DNA of 64,000 nt from CADEDH01 sp041394285 (GCA_041394285.1 JAWKIL010000009.1:124001-188000); one strand, 5' to 3'. Shown: positions 35,131-43,935, numbered from the stretch's first letter. Program-made: numbers and translations. Notes: generated by a model not told the origin, from the sequence alone.

Positions 35131-36576
35131 TCAGCGGGGAGCGAGTGAGACCGTGAGTTGCGCCACGGTCCCCCGTTCCGGTGGTGTGGCCGGGCGGATG
35201 GTGAGCCGGCCACCGAGCTCCCCCTTGACGAGGGTGTTGATGATCGTCAGGCCGAGACCCGGCTCGGCGTCGAGGTCGAAGCCGTCGGGCAGGCCCACGC
35301 CGTTGTCGTGGACGCTGACCGTCATCTCGGTGTTGGAGTAGACGAGCTCCACCGTGACCGTGCCGCCCTCGGACCCGGGCGGGAACCCGTGCTCCACCGC
35401 GTTCTGCACCAGCTCGTTGAGCACGACGGCCAGCGAGCTGGCGGCCGTCGTGTTGAGCACCGGACCGTCTCCCAGCAGCCGGATCTGGATGGGCACCACG
35501 CCGTTGTGGGCGGCCATGTCGAGGATCGGCCGCACCACGTCACCGAAGATCACGTCATCGCCGCCGCCCCGCGACAGCAGCTCGTGCACGATGGCGATGG
35601 TGGCGATGCGCCGCTCGGCCTCGTTGATGGCCTCCTTGGCTTCGGGGGCCGTGACCCGGCGGGCCTGGATCCGCAACAGCGACGACACCGTCTGCAGGTT
35701 GTTCTTCACCCGGTGGTGGATCTCCCGGATGGTGGCGTCCATCGACACCAGCAGCCGCTCCCGGCTCCGCAGCTCCGACACGTCGCGCATCAGCACCAGG
35801 GCCCCGTCGACCACGCCGTTGGTGATCAGGGGCACGATCCGGGCCAGGATGGTGACGTCGTCGGTTCGCTCCAGCTCTTCCACCGCCGGCACCTTGAGGC
35901 TGAACACGGTCCGGGCCGTCTCGGCCCGGAACCCGAGGTCTTCCAGCTTGCGGCCGGCGATCGTGCCATGGAACCCGAGCCGGTGGAAGGCCGACACGGC
36001 GTTGGGTGAGGAGTAGACGATGGCGGTCAGGCGGTCGAGCACCAGGGCGCCGTCGCCCACCCGGGGCGACTCCTCCAGCTCGTCTTCGTAGGGGAACGGG
36101 AAGTTCCCGTCGGCGATCATCTGGGCCAGACGGTGGAAGACGCCGAGGTAGGCCAGCTCCAGGTCACCCAGCGGGCGGTGGCCGAGGTGGGGCGATTCCC
36201 GGCTGACGACGGCGATCACCCGGCCCTTGCACGTGACCGGGATGGCGGTGACGCGGGCCCGGGTGCCGGCCTCGGCCAGGTCTATCTCTTCCTCCACGAT
36301 CTTCCCGGTGGCCAACGCCTCGGCGATCATGGGTCGGTTGGCCATGGGAACGAAGCGGCCGATCTGGTCGTCCCGGTAGATGGTCTGGGCCGTGGTGGGC
36401 CGGATCTGGCCCAGGCACACCAGGCGATCACCGGCCGGGGTGGGAGCGACCAGCAGGAGGTCGGCGAAGCACAGATCGGCCACCGGCCCCCAGGCCGCCA
36501 CCAGGCGGCGCAGGTGCTCCCGTTCCTCCGACCCGAGCTCGGTGTGCCCTCGGGCGATGTCGCTCAGGCTGGCCAT
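35131..36576 (-). CDS. pdtaS: PdtaS-like sensor histidine kinase
   Basis: A 481-residue soluble HisKA_2 family kinase: an N-terminal GAF-like domain, a PAS-like domain (about residues 180-280), the phosphoacceptor region IREIHHRVKNNLQTVSSLLR, and an ATPase domain with VLNELVQNAVEHGF (N box) and VHDNGVGLPDGFD (G1). In mycobacteria PdtaS phosphorylates PdtaR, an RNA-binding antiterminator, in response to signals including NO and metals. I see no pdtaR gene here. TAGCCT lies 6 nt before the ATG at 36576, so the message is probably leaderless. Its adjacency to whiB1 matches mycobacterial gene order. Confidence 0.88.
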   Translation of the reverse strand: MASLSDIARGHTELGSEEREHLRRLVAAWGPVADLCFADLLLVAPTPAGDRLVCLGQIRPTTAQTIYRDDQIGRFVPMANRPMIAEALATGKIVEEEIDLAEAGTRARVTAIPVTCKGRVIAVVSRESPHLGHRPLGDLELAYLGVFHRLAQMIADGNFPFPYEDELEESPRVGDGALVLDRLTAIVYSSPNAVSAFHRLGFHGTIAGRKLEDLGFRAETARTVFSLKVPAVEELERTDDVTILARIVPLITNGVVDGALVLMRDVSELRSRERLLVSMDATIREIHHRVKNNLQTVSSLLRIQARRVTAPEAKEAINEAERRIATIAIVHELLSRGGGDDVIFGDVVRPILDMAAHNGVVPIQIRLLGDGPVLNTTAASSLAVVLNELVQNAVEHGFPPGSEGGTVTVELVYSNTEMTVSVHDNGVGLPDGFDLDAEPGLGLTIINTLVKGELGGRLTIRPATPPERGTVAQLTVSLAPR

Positions 36577-36613
36577 CGGCCCAGGCTACCGGTGGCCCCC
36601 GGGACATCTTGAA

Positions 36614-36654
36614 CTGTGGCGCCAGCGCGCAGACCACAGCATCTGGCGCCACAG
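36614..36654. terminator. Inverted repeat between the ArsA-like operon and pdtaS
   Basis: CTGTGGCGCCAG (36614-36625) and CTGGCGCCACAG (36643-36654) form a perfect 12-bp stem with a 17-nt loop, followed by ATCCCGCC. It lies just past the stop of the ArsA-like gene and before the pdtaS promoter, a place for a terminator without a T-tract. Confidence 0.55.
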
Positions 36655-36673
36655 ATCCCGCCGGGGGGTGGGC

Positions 36674-37774
36674 TCAGTCGAGCAGGGCCAGGAGCTGGGA
36701 CACGGTGTTGACGGTGCCGGGCTGCCAGTCCACAGCTCGAACGGCGAGCCCGGCGGGCCCGACGGCGGAGCCGCGGCGACGCAGAGCGGTCAACGTCTGG
36801 TCGTGGCGGAGCAGGTCGGTCATGGCCCGGGCCAGCTCGGGATCCTGCACGGCGCCCTCCACCACCTCGGCCGCCACCGCCCCCGGGGGCACGGCGGGCA
36901 ACGCCCGGTTGTGGAGCACCACGTCGGGGGCGTGGCCCCGGGCCGCCAACTCATCGAGGAGCAGGCCGCCGGCCTCCAGAGCGGCCGGTTCGGCCGTCGT
37001 GACCAGCACATAGCCGGTGCCGGGATCGTCGAGCCGGCGCCCCACCTCCACCGACCGGGCCACCAGGCTCGGGCGGAGCTGGACGAACAGCCAGAAGAAC
37101 TCGGCGATGCCGGCCAGGAAGCCCTGGCCCAGGAGGCGCTCGGCCACGGCCAGGAACGGCTTGGCCGTGGCCCGGGCCAGACGGGTCTGGTACGGGGCGA
37201 TCAGCCACCGCAGCAGCCGGGAGTCGAAGAACTCGACCATGCGCCCGGGGGCGTCGAGGATGTCGATGGCGTGGGTCGACGGCGGGGTGTCGATCACCAC
37301 CAGGTCGTAGCGGTCGTCGTCGGCCAGGTCGCACATCAGGTCGAGGGCGATGTAGTCGTGGCTCTGGACGAAGCGGGTGGTGAGCGACCGGTACAGCGGG
37401 TTGCCGAGCAGGGCATCGATCTCCGCCGGGCCGGGGCCGTGGCGGCGGACCAGCTCGTCCCAGGACCGGCTCATGTCCACCATCAGCGCCCACAGCCGGC
37501 CGGCCGGCGCGGCCTTGCCCCGGGCCTTCAGGGGCACGAGCACGGGGTCGGCCGGAACCTGCTCCACACCGAGGGCCTCGGCCAGGCGGCGGGCCGGGTC
37601 CACGGTGACCACCAACACCCGGCGGCCGTGGCGCTGGGCGGCCCGGGCGGCCAGGGCGGCGGCCAACGTCGTCTTGCCCACTCCGCCCGGCCCCACCACC
37701 AGGAGCACCGATCGATGGGCCAACAGCTCGTCGATGTCGGCTCCCGCCTCACCGCCGTTGGCGGCGGTCACCAT
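36674..37774 (-). CDS. ArsA-like anion-transporting ATPase, second of a pair
   Basis: A 366-residue P-loop ATPase of the ArsA/Get3 group. The nucleotide site is VVGPGGVGKTTLAAALAARA, with VVTVDPARRLAEALGV and VVIDTPPSTHAIDILDAPGR as switch regions. It resembles the Rv3680-type member of the mycobacterial ATPase pair. The ATG at 37774 overlaps the stop of the preceding ATPase gene (ATGGTGA), so the two are translationally coupled and probably form a complex. The transported substrate or membrane partner is not visible. Confidence 0.85.
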   Translation of the reverse strand: MVTAANGGEAGADIDELLAHRSVLLVVGPGGVGKTTLAAALAARAAQRHGRRVLVVTVDPARRLAEALGVEQVPADPVLVPLKARGKAAPAGRLWALMVDMSRSWDELVRRHGPGPAEIDALLGNPLYRSLTTRFVQSHDYIALDLMCDLADDDRYDLVVIDTPPSTHAIDILDAPGRMVEFFDSRLLRWLIAPYQTRLARATAKPFLAVAERLLGQGFLAGIAEFFWLFVQLRPSLVARSVEVGRRLDDPGTGYVLVTTAEPAALEAGGLLLDELAARGHAPDVVLHNRALPAVPPGAVAAEVVEGAVQDPELARAMTDLLRHDQTLTALRRRGSAVGPAGLAVRAVDWQPGTVNTVSQLLALLD

Positions 37775-38769
37775 CGGGCCGCCGCCAGGGCGTCGGCCAC
37801 GGCGGCCACGGGATGGGCCGGCTGGTCGGGCACCTCCACCATGGGGAGGCCGAGAGCGGCCAGTCGCTCCTGCTGAGCGCGCCACGACCGGTGGCGGGCC
37901 ACCGCCAGGGTGGCCACCGGGGCCAGGGGATCGCCGGCCGCCGCCAGCCGACCGGCCTCGGCCTCACCGACCGGCCCGATGGGGGGCGGCAGCCGGTTTG
38001 CCACCAGGCCCGACACCATCACCCTGGTCTCGGCGTCCAACCGGGCCATCAGCTCGGCCGTCTCGCTCACCACCAGCTCCTCGCCCAGCGACACGGCCAC
38101 GGCCCGGGTGATGGCCGGGTCGGCCAGCAGGGCCGAGAGCCATACCGTGTCGTCGTGGAGGGGGCCCCGGCCGACCAGGGGGCGCAGCGCATCGGGCGCC
38201 GACAGCAGTTCCACCACGTGGCCGGTGGCCGGGCCGTCGACGATCACCTGGTCCCAGGCGCCGGTGCGGACCTCGTGCCCGATCTTGCCGATGGCGAGGA
38301 TCTCCCGGACGGCGGGGGCGGCCGTGGCCACGAAGTCGAGGATCCGGGCCAGCGGGCCCACCACCCGGGCGCCGGCGGCCAGCTTGAGGTTCATCCGCAG
38401 GTACTGCTCCAGCGCCGCCTCGGTGCTGAGGGCCAGCAGGCTGGGATGGCCCGGGCCGCCCGCTGTGATCACCCCGGGCGTGACCGGCCGACCCCACGAC
38501 AGGGCCGACGCCAGACCGCCGGCGGCGGTGGCGTCGACGGCCAGGATGCGCCCGCCGGCCGAGGCCGCCCGCAGAGCGAGCGCCGCGGCCACCGTGCTAC
38601 GGCCGGCGCCGCCCTTTCCCACCACGACGAGCAGAGGGGCGTCGAAGGGCGAAGCAGACGTGGCTGGGCCCCTCAGCTGGCGGGAGGCGGGGTCAGACCC
38701 CGAAGCCGATGCGGCGCTCGGTGTCGGCCGTGCCCAGCTCGAAGAAGCTGATCCGGGCGGCGGGGACAC
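37768..38769 (-). CDS. ArsA-like ATPase, first of a pair
   Basis: An ArsA/Get3-like ATPase with P-loop GKGGAGRSTVAAALALRA, where the usual lysine before Ser/Thr is arginine; VIVDGPATGHVVELLSAPDA is the downstream switch. It resembles the Rv3679-type partner. The lysine-to-arginine change would weaken ATP hydrolysis, so this subunit may be regulatory. The only conventional start in frame is GTG at 38769, which overlaps the DUF3107 gene by 77 bp; the conserved fold begins near PFDAPLLVVVGKGG, so a later non-standard start (CTG near 38674) is possible. Confidence 0.8.
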   Translation of the reverse strand: MSPPPGSASSSWARPTPSAASASGSDPASRQLRGPATSASPFDAPLLVVVGKGGAGRSTVAAALALRAASAGGRILAVDATAAGGLASALSWGRPVTPGVITAGGPGHPSLLALSTEAALEQYLRMNLKLAAGARVVGPLARILDFVATAAPAVREILAIGKIGHEVRTGAWDQVIVDGPATGHVVELLSAPDALRPLVGRGPLHDDTVWLSALLADPAITRAVAVSLGEELVVSETAELMARLDAETRVMVSGLVANRLPPPIGPVGEAEAGRLAAAGDPLAPVATLAVARHRSWRAQQERLAALGLPMVEVPDQPAHPVAAVADALAAARW

Positions 38770-38926
38770 CGATCTCCTTGCCCTTGCGATCGGTGAGCCA
38801 GAGCACGGCGCTCTCGTCGGCCAGGGTCTGGTCGACCTGCTTGCGAAGCGCTGCCCGATCCGTCTCGTCGGCGAGCTCGAGCTCGATCACCTGGCCGGTC
38901 TGGGCGATCCCGATGCGGACATCCAT
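38693..38926 (-). CDS. DUF3107 family protein
   Basis: A 77-residue protein, MDVRIGIAQTGQVIELEL onward, with VLWLTDRKGKEIGVPAARIS and ERRIGFGV at the end, matching DUF3107, a short actinobacterial family of unknown function (TB9.4/Rv3208A in M. tuberculosis). TAGGTT lies 7 nt before the ATG at 38926. The ATPase pair follows on the same strand. Confidence 0.82.
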   Translation of the reverse strand: MDVRIGIAQTGQVIELELADETDRAALRKQVDQTLADESAVLWLTDRKGKEIGVPAARISFFELGTADTERRIGFGV

Positions 38927-38946
38927 GGGTGCAAACCTAGCGGTTG

Positions 38947-39037
38947 CGCCCCCGACGCTGGCGTATCTGGCCGAACCTTGTGAAGAAATGCCGACCGGAG
39001 CGGCACAAGGTGACACGGTTCGGCCCCAGCGGGGGCG
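38947..39037. terminator. Nested inverted repeats after mrp
   Basis: Inner arms CCGAACCTTGTG (38971-38982) and CACAAGG...GGTTCGG (39004-39023), with outer arms CGCCCCCGACGCTGG (38947-38961) and CCAGCGGGGGCG (39026-39037), can fold into a long imperfect stem. It begins one base after the mrp stop and ends before the DUF3107 promoter. Confidence 0.5.
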
Positions 39038-40195
39038 TCAGACGATCTTCAGCTCGCTGCGGAAACGCTTGCGGGGGGCGAGCTCCACATCGACCCGCTC
39101 GGCCAGGGCGGCGAAGGCAGCGCCGGCTTCGCTGGCGGCATCGAGGGCGATGGGGTCGCCCACGTCGCCCCCGGCCCGCAGCGCCGGGACCAGCGGGATC
39201 TGGGCCAGCAGGGGCACCCCGAGATCGGTAGCCAGCTCCTGGCCGCCACCGGCGCCGAACAGCTCGTAGCGCTTGCCGTCGTCGCCGGTGAACCAGCTCA
39301 TGTTCTCGATCACGCCCGACACGGTGATGTGCACCTTGTGGGCCATGTAGGCGGCACGCTGGGCCACCTTCTGGGCCGCCGGCTGGGGGGTGGTGACCAC
39401 CAGCAGCTCGGCCCGGGGCAGGAACTGGGCCAGCGACAGGGCGATGTCCCCGGTTCCCGGGGGCAGGTCGACGATCAGGTAGTCGGGGTCGTCCCAGAAG
39501 ACGTCGGTCAGGAACTGCTCGAGGGCCTTGTGCAGCATGGGGCCCCGCCAGATCACGGGCTGGTTCTCCTCCACGAAGAACCCCATCGACATGCAGCGGA
39601 CGCCGTTGGCCTCGGGCGGCACGATCATCTGGTCGATGACCACCGGATCCCGATCGACGCCCAGCATCCGGGGGATGGAGAAGCCCCACACGTCGGCGTC
39701 GACCACGGCCACCCGCCGGGGGGTGCCGTCGGGGCCCGGCCGGGCGGCCAGGGCGACGGCCAGGTTGGTGGTGACCGAGCTCTTGCCCACACCGCCCTTG
39801 CCCGAGGCCACCAGGATCACCCGGGTGCGGTTGTCGGCGTCGGCGAAGGGGATGGCCCGGCCCTCGGCGTGGCCGTGGCCCTGGTGGGTGCCGGCGGTGG
39901 CCGAGGGGTCGCCGTGGAGCTTCTGGCGCAGGGCCGCCCGCTGCTCGTCGGTCATGACGCCGAACTCCACCACCACGTCGTTCACGCCGTCGAGGGCGGT
40001 GACGGCGGCCGTGACGGCCCGGTTGATCTCGGCCCGCAGGGGGCAGCCGGCCACGGTCAGATCCACCCCCACCGTGACCGTGGGACCGGCGATCGCCACC
40101 TGGCGGACCATGTCGAGCTCGACGATGCTGCGCCCCAGCTCGGGGTCGTTCACGGGGCGGAGGGCTTCGATGACAGCGGATTCGGTGAGGGCCAC
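39038..40195 (-). CDS. mrp: Mrp/ApbC-type iron-sulfur cluster carrier ATPase
   Basis: A 385-residue protein. An N-terminal MIP18-like domain (VNDPELGRSIVELDMV, AGCPLRAEI) precedes a P-loop domain with SGKGGVGKSSVTTNLA (residues 131-146), VVDADVWGFSIPRMLG and LIVDLPPGTGDIALSL. The usual C-terminal CxxC after ENMS is absent (VIENMSWFTGDDGKRYEL), as in many actinobacterial Mrp proteins. It is thought to deliver Fe-S clusters to target proteins. It is divergent from a SufR-like regulator, which suggests Fe-S control. GTG at 40195 follows AGGAGCAGCTC. Confidence 0.9.
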   Translation of the reverse strand: MALTESAVIEALRPVNDPELGRSIVELDMVRQVAIAGPTVTVGVDLTVAGCPLRAEINRAVTAAVTALDGVNDVVVEFGVMTDEQRAALRQKLHGDPSATAGTHQGHGHAEGRAIPFADADNRTRVILVASGKGGVGKSSVTTNLAVALAARPGPDGTPRRVAVVDADVWGFSIPRMLGVDRDPVVIDQMIVPPEANGVRCMSMGFFVEENQPVIWRGPMLHKALEQFLTDVFWDDPDYLIVDLPPGTGDIALSLAQFLPRAELLVVTTPQPAAQKVAQRAAYMAHKVHITVSGVIENMSWFTGDDGKRYELFGAGGGQELATDLGVPLLAQIPLVPALRAGGDVGDPIALDAASEAGAAFAALAERVDVELAPRKRFRSELKIV

Positions 40196-40252
40196 GAGCT
40201 GCTCCTGGAGGGGTGAGGAACGGGGCGCCGGCGCTTCGTCGGCGGCGTCCGA

Positions 40253-40276
40253 ATTTCTCCTACGGGCATAGGAAGA
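40253..40276. promoter_or_regulatory. Imperfect dyad between mrp and the SufR-like gene
   Basis: ATTTCTCCTAC (left) and TAGGAAGAATC (right) form an imperfect inverted repeat in the 103-bp divergent region. It lies just upstream of the TAGGCT -10 element (40287-40292) of the regulator gene, a likely operator for autoregulation. The match is not exact. Confidence 0.4.
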
Positions 40277-40298
40277 ATCTGTCAGCTAGGCTATCCAT

Positions 40299-41081
40299 GT
40301 GGCCCAGCGAGCCCTCAACCCGACGGAATTCGCCAACCTGGTGAACGCCATCACCTCGGCGTTCGGCGACCCGACGCGGCGCGACATCTATCTGCTGATC
40401 CACGAGCACCCCGACGGGCTCACGGCCAGCGAGGTGGCCGAGGCGACCGGGCTGCACGCCAACGTGGCCCGCCACCACCTCGACAAGCTGGTGGGCGGCA
40501 GCTACGTGGAGGTGAGCCAGCGCCAGTCCACCGGGGCCGGGCGGCCGGCCAAGGTGTACCGGGCGGCCGAGCCGGGCTTGGCCCTCGAGTTCGACGTCCG
40601 CCACGACGACATCCTCGTCACCCTGCTGGGCAAGGCCCTGTCCCGGCTGGGCGAGGCGGAGGCGGCGGCCCTGGCCGAAGAGGTCGGCCTCGAGTTCGGC
40701 AAGCAGATGGCGGCATCCATGGGCACGAGCACCGAGGGCCAGCGGTCGTTCCGCTCGGCCCTCCACGTGGTGGCCGACGCCCTGTCGGCCCACGGCTTCG
40801 CCGCCCACGCCGAGCGCCACGGCGAGGAGCTGCGGATCGTGTCGAGCCACTGCCCCTTCGGCGACGTGGCCATCGAGCACCCCGTGATCTGCGCCGTCGA
40901 CCGGGGGATGGTCAAGGGCCTGCTGGGCTCGCTCTACGGCGAGACCCAGGTGGCGCTCAGCTCGTCGGTGGCCAAGGGCGACGACTCGTGCGTGGCCGAT
41001 GTCAGCGAGGTGGCCGAGTCCCTGGATCCGGCCGACGACGCTGCCATTGCCGGGCGATCTCGCGAGAAGATCGCGCCGTAG
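40299..41081 (+). CDS. SufR/ArsR-like Fe-S transcriptional regulator
   Basis: A 260-residue winged-helix regulator. The N-terminal DNA-binding domain (GDPTRRDIYLLIHEHPDGLT, SEVAEATGLHANVARHHLDK) is ArsR/MarR-like, and the C-terminal half contains HCPFGDVAIEHPVICAV and GDDSCVAD. In cyanobacterial and mycobacterial SufR, four cysteines bind a cluster; here three fall at residues 185, 198 and 231, and the usual extra cysteine before GD is a serine. It lies divergent from mrp. GTG at 40299 lies 6 nt after TAGGCT. Its targets are presumably Fe-S biogenesis genes, but the suf operon is not in this window. Confidence 0.78.
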   Translation: MAQRALNPTEFANLVNAITSAFGDPTRRDIYLLIHEHPDGLTASEVAEATGLHANVARHHLDKLVGGSYVEVSQRQSTGAGRPAKVYRAAEPGLALEFDVRHDDILVTLLGKALSRLGEAEAAALAEEVGLEFGKQMAASMGTSTEGQRSFRSALHVVADALSAHGFAAHAERHGEELRIVSSHCPFGDVAIEHPVICAVDRGMVKGLLGSLYGETQVALSSSVAKGDDSCVADVSEVAESLDPADDAAIAGRSREKIAP

Positions 41082-41192
41082 ACCCGACCGGCGCCGGCAC
41101 ACGGCGCGTGCTGTCGGCGATCGAATCGTTTTACCTACTCGCGGAACGGCTGCAACCCCACATAGATTGGGAGGAGCGAGGGAGGTGCGGGG

Positions 41193-42908
41193 ATGCTGCG
41201 GCAAGGGTGGAGGCCTGGCGGCTCAGGGGTCGGAGGATCCTCGCCGCTCTTCTGCGGCCCCGATGAGCGCCATCTCGATCTGCCGTTCCTGCTGGGGGAC
41301 GTCGTTCTCACCTACCGCCCAGTCTATGAGCTGGGCGATGAGATCATCGCGCCCTGGGCTTCCTCCCGCAGCCTGCTGTTCATCGACGGGGTCAACCGAC
41401 CGGCGTCCATCGCCGCCTACCTCGCCGCACTGCGAGCGGGGCACGTTGTCCACCTGCTCGATAGCTCGAAGGACGAGGCGAACCGCGAGCTGATCCGGCG
41501 CTACGCCCCGACCGGCGTGGTCCACATCGACGACGACGGAGCCTGGCGCCGCGAGCCGGTGACCACCGGCCCCCACCCGGCGCTGCACCCCGACCTGGCC
41601 GTGCTGCTCTCGACCTCGGGAACGACCGGATCGTCCAAGTTCGTCAAGCTCTCCTACCGCAACGTGGCCGCCAACACCGCCTCGATCGTCGAGTACCTGG
41701 GCCTCACCGCTGACGACCGCTCGATCACCGTGCTCAAGCCCTTCTATTCCTACGGCTATTCGGTCATCAACACCCACGCCGCAGTCGGGGGCAGCCTCGT
41801 GCTCACCGATCTGTCGGTGCAGAGCCCGGAACTGTGGTCGCTCGCCTACCGGAGCGGCATCACCAACGTCCCCGGCGTACCGCACACGTTCCAGGTCATG
41901 CGAGCCACCTCGATCGACTGGAACCGGCTGGACCGGCTGCGCTTCCTCACCCAGGCCGGCGGGCGCATGGAGCCGGGCCTGGTCCGGCACTTCGCCCGGC
42001 TGGGCGAGGAGCGGGGCTGGTCGCTGTTCGTGATGTACGGCCAGACCGAGGGCGGGCCCCGCCTGAGCTATCTCCCGCCCTCTTACGCCGCCCGGTATCC
42101 CGAGTCGATCGGGGTGGCCGTTCCCGGTGGCACGTTCGAGCTCGTCGACGACGACGGCGCCGTTTTGGAGGGCGCCGACGTTGAGGGGGAGCTCGTCTAC
42201 CGGGGGCCGAACATCATGGTCGGGTACGCCCGGGCCGCAGCCGACCTCGGGACCGGCGAGGAGCTCCCTGCGCTCCACACCGGCGACATCGCCCGACGGA
42301 ACGACGTCGGGCTGTACGTGATCACCGGTCGCAAGTCGCGCTTCATTAAGTTCCTGGGGCTGCGGATCGGGCTCGATGAGATCGAGTCGGCCCTCGAGGC
42401 CGACGGCTACCGGGCGGCGGTCGCTGGCACCGACGAGGGGCTGCGGGTGGCCGTCGAGTCACCGGCCGACGGTCCCTCCATCGGCGCCCGCCTCACCGCC
42501 GCCTACGGGCTACCGGCCCAGTTCGTGTCGGTGGCCGTGGTCGAGTCCCTCCCCCGGCTCACGAACGGCAAGGTCGACTACCAGTCGCTCCTGACCGCAG
42601 CGGCGCCGCCCACCCGGCTCTGGCCGGCCCTCCGCCGGTTCGTCTCCCAGATCCGCTGCGAGGTCGGGGCCATACTGCTGGGCCGGGAGACCTCGGTGTC
42701 CGACGTGCCGGAGGCGTTCGCGCTGGTATTTCCGAACCGTCCGGTGCCGCTCGATCAGAGCTTCGTCGGGCTCGGTGGCGATTCGCTCGGCTTCGTGCAA
42801 CTGACCGTTTACCTGGAGGAGCTCATGGACGACCTGCCCGCAGACTGGCCGGAGCGGTCGGTGGCCGATCTGCAGTCCCTCGCCCGGAGCCGACATGCCG
42901 CCGTGTGA
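41193..42908 (+). CDS. Adenylation-domain ligase with C-terminal carrier domain
   Basis: A 571-residue ANL-superfamily enzyme. Adenylation motifs are LLSTSGTTGSSKFVKLSY (A3), MYGQTEG (A5), LHTGDIARRND (A7), GRKSRFIKFLGLRI (A8) and LTNGKVDY (A10). The last 100 residues form a carrier domain with FVGLGGDSLGFVQL, where the serine would carry phosphopantetheine. Such single-module proteins load an acyl or amino acid on themselves for later transfer. It shares a 14-bp overlap with the next gene, a membrane acyltransferase. The true start is uncertain; GTG alternatives exist closer to DERHLDLPFLLGD. Confidence 0.8.
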   Translation: MLRQGWRPGGSGVGGSSPLFCGPDERHLDLPFLLGDVVLTYRPVYELGDEIIAPWASSRSLLFIDGVNRPASIAAYLAALRAGHVVHLLDSSKDEANRELIRRYAPTGVVHIDDDGAWRREPVTTGPHPALHPDLAVLLSTSGTTGSSKFVKLSYRNVAANTASIVEYLGLTADDRSITVLKPFYSYGYSVINTHAAVGGSLVLTDLSVQSPELWSLAYRSGITNVPGVPHTFQVMRATSIDWNRLDRLRFLTQAGGRMEPGLVRHFARLGEERGWSLFVMYGQTEGGPRLSYLPPSYAARYPESIGVAVPGGTFELVDDDGAVLEGADVEGELVYRGPNIMVGYARAAADLGTGEELPALHTGDIARRNDVGLYVITGRKSRFIKFLGLRIGLDEIESALEADGYRAAVAGTDEGLRVAVESPADGPSIGARLTAAYGLPAQFVSVAVVESLPRLTNGKVDYQSLLTAAAPPTRLWPALRRFVSQIRCEVGAILLGRETSVSDVPEAFALVFPNRPVPLDQSFVGLGGDSLGFVQLTVYLEELMDDLPADWPERSVADLQSLARSRHAAV

Positions 42909-43935
42909 ACGAACCAGCTGGCTCGCTCCCCGCTCGATCGAGGCCGTCGCCGTTCTCCGCTCCTTCGGCATCGCCCTGGTGGTCGCGAACCACTGCCACC
43001 TGAGCCCGCGGGCGATAGGCCCGGGGGGGCTGAACGTGCTGCTGTTCGCCTCGGGCGCGACATCGGCCCGCGTCGCATTCGCCGGCGACTCGCGCCGGTC
43101 CGCAGCGCAGTTCCTCCGGTTCGCCGCGCTGGTGGCGGTGCCCAGCATCCTGCTGGCGGCGGCCACCGGCATCGCCCTGAGGCAGTTCGACCCCTGGGAG
43201 CTGCTGCTCGTGAGCAATTGGCTCCAGGCGTCCCGGGTCGCGCTGTTCCCGATCTGGTACACGCAGGTGATGGTGCAGATCATGATTGGGTTGGCGGTGC
43301 TGTTCCCCCTGCTCCACCTGACCGAGCGGATCCGGGCGCGGCCCACCGCCACCATCGGTGCTCTCTTCGCCGTCGCGCTGGCCGCCGCCGCCGTGTCCAA
43401 GCTCATGTGGGACACCACCGAGCTCGCCGACAAGCTCCCCCACCTCGTGCTGTGGAACCTGTTGGCCGGCTGGCTGTACTGGGCCGTGATGGTGCGTCGG
43501 GAGGCCGCCCCGACTGAGCGCGCCGCCCTGTTGGCGGTCCTGGCCGGCACCGCCGGCCTCATGTACCTGGTCCTCCCCGCCGTCTACGGCACGGCCCGCT
43601 TCACCTGGCTGGCGGCGGCGCTCGTGCTGACCGTCGCCGTTCCCGAGCTTCGACTCCCGCGGCTGGCCCGCCATGTGCTCCTCTTGATCAACAACGGCAC
43701 CTTCTTCGTGTTCCTGTTCCACTACTACGTGTTCTCGGCCATCACGAACATCGAGGCGCGCCTCGGTATCGGCCAGCACTACCCGGGCGCCACCGCGCTG
43801 CGGTTCGCCGCCGGCCTGGTCGTGCCGATCGCCGGCTGGGTCGTGATCACGGCCACCCGACGGGCGTGGCAGACCACCGGCGTCCGGGAGACGATGCTGG
43901 CTCGGCGGCGCGTGGTGCCCGCTGCGGCCGGCTAG
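42895..43935 (+). CDS. Membrane acyltransferase (acyltransferase 3 family)
   Basis: A 346-residue polytopic protein with about nine hydrophobic segments and the acyltransferase-3 opening (IEAVAVLRSFGIALVVANHC), including the conserved His after VVAN. The family O-acylates sugars and lipids at the membrane. The ATG at 42895 lies inside the end of the ligase gene, so the two are coupled; the ligase's carrier domain could hand over an acyl group to this enzyme. Its stop overlaps the stop of the convergent gene (CTAG, 43932-43935). Confidence 0.78.
   Translation: MPPCERTSWLAPRSIEAVAVLRSFGIALVVANHCHLSPRAIGPGGLNVLLFASGATSARVAFAGDSRRSAAQFLRFAALVAVPSILLAAATGIALRQFDPWELLLVSNWLQASRVALFPIWYTQVMVQIMIGLAVLFPLLHLTERIRARPTATIGALFAVALAAAAVSKLMWDTTELADKLPHLVLWNLLAGWLYWAVMVRREAAPTERAALLAVLAGTAGLMYLVLPAVYGTARFTWLAAALVLTVAVPELRLPRLARHVLLLINNGTFFVFLFHYYVFSAITNIEARLGIGQHYPGATALRFAAGLVVPIAGWVVITATRRAWQTTGVRETMLARRRVVPAAAG

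Noticed and set aside
41108..41266. A 52-codon frame (opening SAIESFYLLAERLQPHIDWE) before the adenylation gene
   Set aside because: Its composition is protein-like but it overlaps the ligase gene by 74 bp, has no ribosome-binding site or -10 element, and no recognisable family. It may be part of an older, longer ligase frame.
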